Below are positions 58,371-64,000 of a stretch of 64,000 nt of DNA, one piece after another. The notes under the pieces were generated by a model. The model saw only the letters and a list, made by a program, of their open reading frames with translations. It ran no database searches and was not told where the DNA came from. The number at the start of each line of letters is the position of its first letter. Within the stretch, counting starts at the first letter, position 1. The stretch lies in contig JAADJZ010000026.1 in assembly GCA_011032825.1 (NCBI GenBank), positions 186,001 through 250,000 of the forward strand. The letters run 5' to 3'. The translations under genes and the position numbers were made by a program. Origin of the DNA: Massariosphaeria phaeospora. Lineage: Eukaryota; Ascomycota; Dothideomycetes; Pleosporales.

Positions 58371-58809
58371 GTGTCTTCTTCCGCGTACGATAGAGTGCGA
58401 CGAATTATGCTGAACAAACCAGCAAGGAGGCAAAAGGAGACCTTGGGCTTAATCGTTGTCTTACTGTATTTACAATACCCTCATTACGCGGCATCTGCTC
58501 ATATGCGCAACATGGCGTTGTTTATAGCAAAAAGTAGATGGTGTTCCGAACAGACCGAGATGAAACGTGGAGCGAGAAAGACACCTGCATCTCGCCTCTT
58601 AGCGTCTCACCTAGGTATGAAGTGACCGGCCCCCCCAAACGGAAGTCCGTGCCATCATCCTCGTTTCCACGCTGAGACCCCGATCTGTCGCTACAAGTCA
58701 GCTTCCACAAACTTCAATCGTAAGTTCCTCAGCTCAGCCCACGCCAAAGCCTTCCGATTGCTCCACCTCTTACGCGACGCGATCCGCACCCGGTCTCCAG
58801 CTCACCACC
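58371..58809. other. Intergenic, upstream of the AhpC/TSA-like gene
   Basis: No gene recognised; 439 bp of 3' flank and promoter. Confidence 0.45.
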
Positions 58810-59641
58810 ATGTTCAGCAAGCTCGGCACTAAGATCGCGCTGCACAAAGCCGGCCTCGGCAACGTCACGCTCCCAACTTTCCCCAAGTCCGAGGGCTCGA
58901 AAGGCGAGGGCGCGGAAGGAGGAGCTGGCTTCCAGAACCCGTTCGCGAACGTACAATGGGGAGTCCCCAAGGCGTTTTCCTCGTGGCAGACACCGCCGCC
59001 GCCGCCGAACGCGCTGCGCGAGCCGCCCGTGGTGGGGAATAAGGCGCCGAGCAATGTGAAGCTGAAGTTCCCGACTATCGACGGCAGGCCGTGTATAGTT
59101 CTGTTCTTGCGGTTCTGCGGCTGTCCATGTGAGTCACCCCGCTATGCTGGAGAATGGGCCCACATAGATTAGCAGAAGCTGACCGAGACATGCAGTTACG
59201 CAGAAGCTATTCCTCGCCATGCGCTCTCTGGCCAACCGTCACACCTCGGTCCACTTCATCGCCATCTCGCATTGCACGCCCGCGGCAACAAACGAATGGG
59301 TCAAAAAGCTCGGCGGCGCATGGAATGTGGACGTCGTTGTGGACCAGAATCGCGAGCTGTACGCCCTGTGGGGGCTCGGCATCTCGAATTGGGGACATCT
59401 GTTACATCCTCGAAATGGATACAATCAATACTTGCTTGGAAAGAAGGAGAACATGTGGGGTCAGCAAGTTGGTGAGGGTGGCTGCAGATGGCAAGTTGGA
59501 GGCACGTTTGCGGTCGACGAGCGCGGAACCGTGAAGTGGGGTGGGCCTATGCAGAGTGTCGACGAGGAAATCTTAGTAGAAGACGGATTAAAAGCGCTTG
59601 GCTTTGGCGCTTCATTGCAGAGTAATGTCGGTGTGTTTTGA
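58810..59641 (+). CDS. AhpC/TSA-type thioredoxin-fold protein (peroxiredoxin-like)
   Basis: Two exons: 58810-59128 and 59196-59641, giving 254 residues. The core CIVLFLRFCGCPFTQKLFLA is restored by splicing; C103 and C105 (CGC) sit where peroxiredoxin-like PRXL2/AhpC-TSA_2 proteins carry their cysteines. Further fold markers are VHFIAISHCTP, VDVVVDQNRELYALWGLGIS and GGTFAVDERGTVKWGGPM. The first 70 residues are a Gly/Pro-rich extension without clear targeting signal. Function is probably redox related, but a classical peroxidatic PxxxTxxC site is not seen. Confidence 0.88.
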
Positions 59642-60492
59642 GACCCGGCGATACCAGTAGCTGTTATATGAAGTGCAGATGGGGGCTTCCCTCGCAGCCA
59701 CATGCTTCTGGTGGTGTACACAGTTCTAATTAGAAACTTTACGTTATCTATCTGAACTCATTGTTGCATTTACTCTAATGGTCGCAAGAAGGTGATAATC
59801 CATGATTGGGGTTATTAATCAGATGTCACCGCCTGCGTAGCTCGGAAATTCTGCCGCTGGTCTGTGCCAGATCACACATCACTCAAAGCGAGATCACACC
59901 TCACTCCAACTTTCACTCCACATTCACTCTACATCCACCTTTCACCGCCATCCACCATCCACCATCCACCATCGACCCCCCGTTCAACCAACCGCCTCTC
60001 CTTCGACTACAGTGGCCTCTGGAAAGACCTGCCTGCTCACGTAAGTGCTGCTCCCGGCCACCATGTGGCTGTAGGTCTTTCCGCGCCCTGGGCGCGCTGA
60101 AAGGGCACACCCACCCTTCGATTGACTGACGGTACCTCGGCGAATTTAAGCAGCGAGTATCCCGACTATCAACTCAAATTGTCTTCTTCTGCCAGTACGG
60201 TACAGGTGCTGAGCTCCTCTACGCCGTACTCCTGAAGGTTCTACTCCCATGTCCTCCGCCGTGACGAGAGCCCGCCCGGTGCGGAAACACTCTAACACCG
60301 GGTCAGCTGCTGTTTGCGTCATCGCTACCACCTACTAGTGGCGAGCCCGTGGTTCTGCCGGCGGTCCGTGCTCGATAACTTCGAAAAGCTCGCGGCGCGC
60401 AAGCTCACAACACCACAACACTCCACCACCCCAACACGCGAGCCCGGTCGAGCTTCATTCAAATCTCAACTGTTAATACACCAAAAGTGATC
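59642..60492. other. Intergenic between the AhpC/TSA-like gene and cus2
   Basis: No gene recognised. The plus strand has a CCACCATC-type repeat at about 59950-59975 (CATCCACCATCCACCATCCACCATC). Right part is the cus2 promoter. Confidence 0.5.
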
Positions 60493-61633
60493 ATGGCTTC
60501 TAAGGTCGACATCGAAAAGGAGTTAGAGGCTTTCTTAACGGATATGCGTGGAGGACCGCCGAGGGTCGACGCGGGGGAGGAGCCCGTCGGCAGGAAGCGC
60601 AAGCTCTCTCCGCCCCCTCCAAAGGTGAGCGCAATTGACGAACTCCTGCGAGCTTCTTTGCTAACATATCTAGACATCGAGCAAACAGCAGAAAGTCCAA
60701 GAGAACCGGGCCGTCTTCATCACCAACCTTCCCAAGGATATTACTCTAGCCGAGCTCACTGAAGAATTCAGCCGTTATGGCATCATCGACCAGGGCGTCG
60801 ATGGTACCAAGCGTGTCAAGATGTACTACGATGAAAATGGCGACTTCAACCGTCAGGCCCTGATCGTATTCTTCAAGAAAGAGTCGGTGGATCTCGCTAT
60901 TCAGATGACCGATGACATGTACTTCCCCGGTCGTTACGGGAGCGACAAGATCAAAGTGGACGTGGCCGACATGGCGTATAAGCGCTACAAGGACACCGCG
61001 GAGGTCAAGTCGAAACTTGTTCGTAAGGACAAGAAGGCAGTCGAGCGCAACCGGGCCGAGATGAATCAGTAAGCCAGCCGCTCCATTTACGCTCTAGCCT
61101 CACTAATCCTCTACAGGAAGCTCGCGTCATGGGACGACAATGACGAAGAGAACATCAGGGAAGCTTATGCTCCTCCGCAGAACAAGTGGGGTAAAGTTGC
61201 CGTTGTCAAGTTCGCGTTTACGCTCGAGTCGCTGAAGACGGATGATCTTGCTCTGGTCGAGATTCCGGCAGACATACGAGAGAAGGCCGAAGAGTCTGGT
61301 GACGTCACCAAGGTCACCATCTATGACAAGGAACCTGAGGGCATCGTAACGGTCCGCTTCAAAGAACTCGACGCGGCCGAGGACTTCTGCACGAAATGGA
61401 ACGGCAAAGGCTTCGACGGTCGCACGCTCCAGATCACCGTCGCTGAAGACCGTCCAAAGTTCAGAAAGAGTCGTGCCGGTCCCGAGGAGGAGCTGGCGCG
61501 TTTCAACGCCTCTCTCTACGACGACGACGACGACGAGGAGGAGGACAGCAAGCTCGACAAGGACAGCAAGGTCAGCGAGGGCGACAAGGTCATCAAGGGC
61601 GAGAAGGACGGCAAGGGCGACGAGGACAACTAG
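60493..61633 (+). CDS. cus2: Cus2/Tat-SF1 U2 snRNP splicing factor
   Basis: RNA-binding protein that helps fold U2 snRNA and holds SF3b during prespliceosome formation. Three exons: 60493-60624, 60674-61068 and 61117-61633, giving 347 residues. RRM1 at about residues 55-140 has the RNP2 segment AVFITNLPKDIT and the RNP1-position segment RQALIVFFKK. The linker has KLASWDDNDEE. The second, UHM-type RRM at about 190-290 has VAVVKFAFTLESL and the RNP1-like GIVTVRFKELDAAEDF, with the UHM-type KGFDGRTLQI. The C-terminus is an acidic, Lys-rich tail. Domain order matches Cus2/Tat-SF1. Together with prp40 it is one of two early spliceosome factors in the window. Confidence 0.93.
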
Positions 61634-62268
61634 GACATCCCAGTGCAGCCTGTCACCGCACCTCGCGCTGTTGCCGAGAAGGACTAGGATGGTGCGTTTG
61701 GTATCATGGATTTTAGTGGCTCATGGCGTTAAGGCGGTGGTTTTCTCCTGTGATACCCCCCAGGCTCAAGTCAGAATTGAACATGACTCAAATCAAATTA
61801 CTTGCGAGCGAAATCAAATCGTTCCAAGTTACCTCGCCCCTACTTTACCATTACCCAGTGTGCTGGCTATAGTAAAGCTTTGTAAGAGTAGAGGTAAGAA
61901 GTTTACCTATTGCTAAAGACTACTAGGCTGTCAAGAGGGTCGCGCAAAGTCTTCTTTATTAGCACTGAAATCTGCTATCTATAGACACCTCTGGGGTCAC
62001 AGACATGACTGCAATGTTAATGATAGAAGCATTTTAGCTAGTTTATGTACTAAATCACTACCGGAAGTTAAAATGAACGAATCACTATGTATATATAATG
62101 GAGACTTGATCCGCTTAGCAAGGCGCATGGCAAAGGAGCTTGCAAACGGCAGAGGTATTCAATGTCAAACAGATTGTTAACCCTAAGACGAAGACGTTAG
62201 AGAACGCTGTCATGAACAACTAGAGCTAACTAGCACACACAAGGGCAACACGCCCCTTTTCTGTCTCT
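61634..62268. other. AT-richer convergent 3' region
   Basis: No gene recognised between the stops of cus2 and the mitochondrial-protein gene. The middle (about 61760-62160) is clearly AT-richer than its surroundings and could be old repeat DNA; no repeat family was recognised. Confidence 0.45.
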
Positions 62269-63567
62269 CTAAGGATTCATACCCTCCAAAAACTCGGGTT
62301 TGTCTAGGATCATGCTACGCAGCATGATCCACTGCCGCAGCCCCTCCCAGTCCTCACCTTCCTCGTCACCCCGCCGCCACGTTTCCTTGAAGCCCCACGC
62401 GCCCGCCACACGGTCGAGAGCGGCGCGCTCGTCTTCGCGCAGATAGCGATCCAGCAGCCCCGTGCCGGGCCGCCAGACCACTCTGTCGTGGTGGTGGTTG
62501 TACGTCGTTATGGCGACGAAGCCCAGCGTGCCCGTACACAAGACGTAGGTGGACAGGCCCATGAAGCAGTACAGTTTAAAGAGCCGCGGCTCGATGTATC
62601 CGCCGTAGAGCGACATCTCGGAGGCGAGCATGTACAGCGCGAAGGGCATCATCGTGATGATGGCGCCCGGCAGCCCGAGCTTGGTGAATATCCGGCGGCG
62701 CTGCCACGCGGGGGTGCGGTACGTGCGTTCGATGACCTCGAGGGCGAGGGACATGTCTTTGGCCTCGATGGCGGCGGTGAGGGCTTCTTCGGCTAGGTTC
62801 GCGGGGATGGCTTGCTTGGCGGCGTTGGGTGACGGGTTTAGGTATTTTGGGGGACTCGAGTTGAGCTCGGGGATGGGCTTGTGGGCGTAGAGATGCAGGA
62901 TGTGGGGAATGGCGCGGGCGCAGCGGAGGAGGCGCTGCAGGTGGATGTACATTGCGAGTACATTGGGCGAGATGAAGACTTTCTCGTGCCTCAGGAGGTC
63001 TTCGGCGAGCTGGGAGATGTATGCTGGAGTGGGTAGATCGGCAATGGTGGAAGCGCTCTGTTTCGGTGTTTTCCGCCGTGGGGGGTTTGCATTCTCGTCG
63101 CGATTGAGAGACAGGATGGCGCCTGCTGAGCTCTGGCGGATGTTGATTTTCGAGGGCGGAGGCTGCCCGGATCGGATGGCGATGGCCTGTTGTGCGATGT
63201 CTTCGAGCTCGTCTAGGACTTTGATGGTGGCGGCTTCGGGCTCGACTTTGGGCGACGAGTAGATCCAGTTGATTTCCTCTTCCGCTTTCGCAAGCTTTGC
63301 GTTTAGTGTTGTTATTCTGTCCGGTGACTGGGATTTGTTTTCGGTTTCAGGCTCCAGCTCTTGCGCTCTGACGGCTGTCGCAATAGTCCGCGTGGATATC
63401 CTTGGGAGCGCGCCATGCGGCCTGGCGACTTGCCGCCGTATCGAGGGTGCCCTGAGGGTTGAGGCGGCGGGGAATGCACGGCGGTAGGCAGGCTGCTGCA
63501 GTATGTAGTCGCACAATTGGCAGACAGGCCGTGAGCGGGCCCGGAGAGGCAGTAGGCTGGGTTTCAT
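62269..63567 (-). CDS. Predicted mitochondrial membrane protein, fungal-specific
   Basis: A single exon of 432 residues starting at MKPSLLPLRARSRPVC. The first 65 residues are Arg/Ser/Ala-rich with almost no acids, a typical mitochondrial presequence (RRQVARPHGALPRISTRTIA). Two hydrophobic segments lie in the second half, in GAIITMMPFALYMLASEM and MGLSTYVLCTGTLGFVAITT, separated by a short loop. These suggest a two-span inner-membrane protein with soluble ends. The C-terminus (VVWRPGTGLLDRYLREDERA) looks conserved. No catalytic motif seen; exact function unknown. An upstream extension to 63678 in the same frame is less likely because the presequence starts well at 63567. Confidence 0.85.
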   Translation of the reverse strand: MKPSLLPLRARSRPVCQLCDYILQQPAYRRAFPAASTLRAPSIRRQVARPHGALPRISTRTIATAVRAQELEPETENKSQSPDRITTLNAKLAKAEEEINWIYSSPKVEPEAATIKVLDELEDIAQQAIAIRSGQPPPSKINIRQSSAGAILSLNRDENANPPRRKTPKQSASTIADLPTPAYISQLAEDLLRHEKVFISPNVLAMYIHLQRLLRCARAIPHILHLYAHKPIPELNSSPPKYLNPSPNAAKQAIPANLAEEALTAAIEAKDMSLALEVIERTYRTPAWQRRRIFTKLGLPGAIITMMPFALYMLASEMSLYGGYIEPRLFKLYCFMGLSTYVLCTGTLGFVAITTYNHHHDRVVWRPGTGLLDRYLREDERAALDRVAGAWGFKETWRRGDEEGEDWEGLRQWIMLRSMILDKPEFLEGMNP

Positions 63568-63818
63568 GGTATTCGATGATGGGAAGGGATATGATGGCGT
63601 GCAGTGAAGTCCAGTGACGAGGTCGGCCGTGGCTGAGATTGCCAAGACCAATTGCGTGGAACCCCAAAGAAGCACCACTTTCTGACACTACAAAGGCAAC
63701 ATCCACGACACACACGACACAGCGCATTACAGGCAACAGGCCCACTCAAGACAACCCCATTTCCCGAAAGAAAGAGAAGGAATAGCCACTGCGAGGAGTA
63801 GCAGCTTCACACGACACC
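63568..63818. promoter_or_regulatory. Bidirectional promoter region
   Basis: 251 bp between the divergent start codons of the mitochondrial-protein gene and the proline-rich gene. No specific motif is claimed. Confidence 0.4.
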
Positions 63819-64000
63819 ATGCCCGCTCCACCTCCCCCTCCACCCATGCCGCCAATGGGGAGAGGCGCTGGAGGACCACCACCGCCGCCGCCCATGCCCG
63901 GGATGAAGGCACCAGCGGCCAAGGCGCCGCCGGGAGCAGGAAGAGTACGTTTATCCCTTCAGTTCAAAAGAGCTAGACATTCAAATGCGCAGCCTTCAGC
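63819..64000 (+). CDS. Proline-rich verprolin/WH2-like protein (first exon only, cut by right edge)
   Basis: The exon 63819-63944 encodes 42 residues beginning MPAPPPPPPMPPMGRGAGG, with a second PPPPPPMPGM, and ends GAGR before a GTACGTTT donor. Fungal verprolin/WIP-type proteins start in this way and then carry an actin-binding WH2 motif (GRGALLxxI). That motif would lie beyond the window, so the call rests on the start alone. Confidence 0.6.
   Translation, partial: MPAPPPPPPMPPMGRGAGGPPPPPPMPGMKAPAAKAPPGAGRVRLSLQFKRARHSNAQPS

Overview
The window is nuclear DNA of a filamentous ascomycete (Pezizomycotina). A Dothideomycete-type genome is likely, but that placement is inference. The evidence is dense genes on both strands, short introns (mostly 47-80 nt) with GTRNGT donors and CTNAC branch points just before the AG, and fungal families such as Trs65, an AzgA-type purine permease, an RGS-LOV photoreceptor, Sld3, a fungal rhodopsin-like membrane protein and a 2EXR protein. 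No bacterial-type features, CRISPR arrays, rRNA or convincing tRNA genes were seen. Exon boundaries were read by eye from splice signals, reading frame and family conservation. Every reconstructed multi-exon CDS adds up to an in-frame length.

Layout. 1-11.3 kb: phosphoglycerate kinase (cut by the left edge), an Mpv17/PMP22 membrane protein, TRAPPII subunit Trs65 head-to-head with splicing factor Prp40, then ribosome-recycling ATPase Rli1. 11.8-20.8 kb: chromatin remodeller Chd1, which diverges from Rli1, then vacuolar endopolyphosphatase Ppn1. 21.6-28.3 kb: a class 1-type dihydroorotate dehydrogenase with low-complexity insertions, an RGS-LOV blue-light photoreceptor, and the regulatory subunit of casein kinase 2. 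29.2-37.0 kb: one very large (about 2,500-residue) low-complexity gene built from repeated acidic-WG-polylysine units. 39.2-46.5 kb: an uncharacterised Ser/Pro-rich protein, replication initiator Sld3, and a divergent 2EXR protein. 46.5-56.4 kb: a gene-poor island with a rhodopsin-like membrane protein, a decayed Ty1/copia retrotransposon, unassigned decayed sequence and an intact AzgA-like purine transporter. 56.4-64 kb: a SAM-methyltransferase-like protein, an AhpC/TSA-type thioredoxin-fold protein, Cus2/Tat-SF1, a mitochondrial membrane protein, and the first exon of a proline-rich verprolin-like gene cut by the right edge.

Most genes are housekeeping and do not form a pathway cluster. Prp40 and Cus2 both act in spliceosome assembly, and Chd1, CK2-beta and Sld3 act in chromatin and the cell cycle. 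No secondary-metabolite cluster is present. The most interesting points are a 12-nt microexon in rli1 that carries an Fe-S cluster cysteine, the giant WG-repeat protein, a stop-free in-frame intron in the RGS-LOV gene, a TQ-repeat minisatellite inside sld3, a charged tail on Ppn1, and a GC-AG intron in the purine permease gene.
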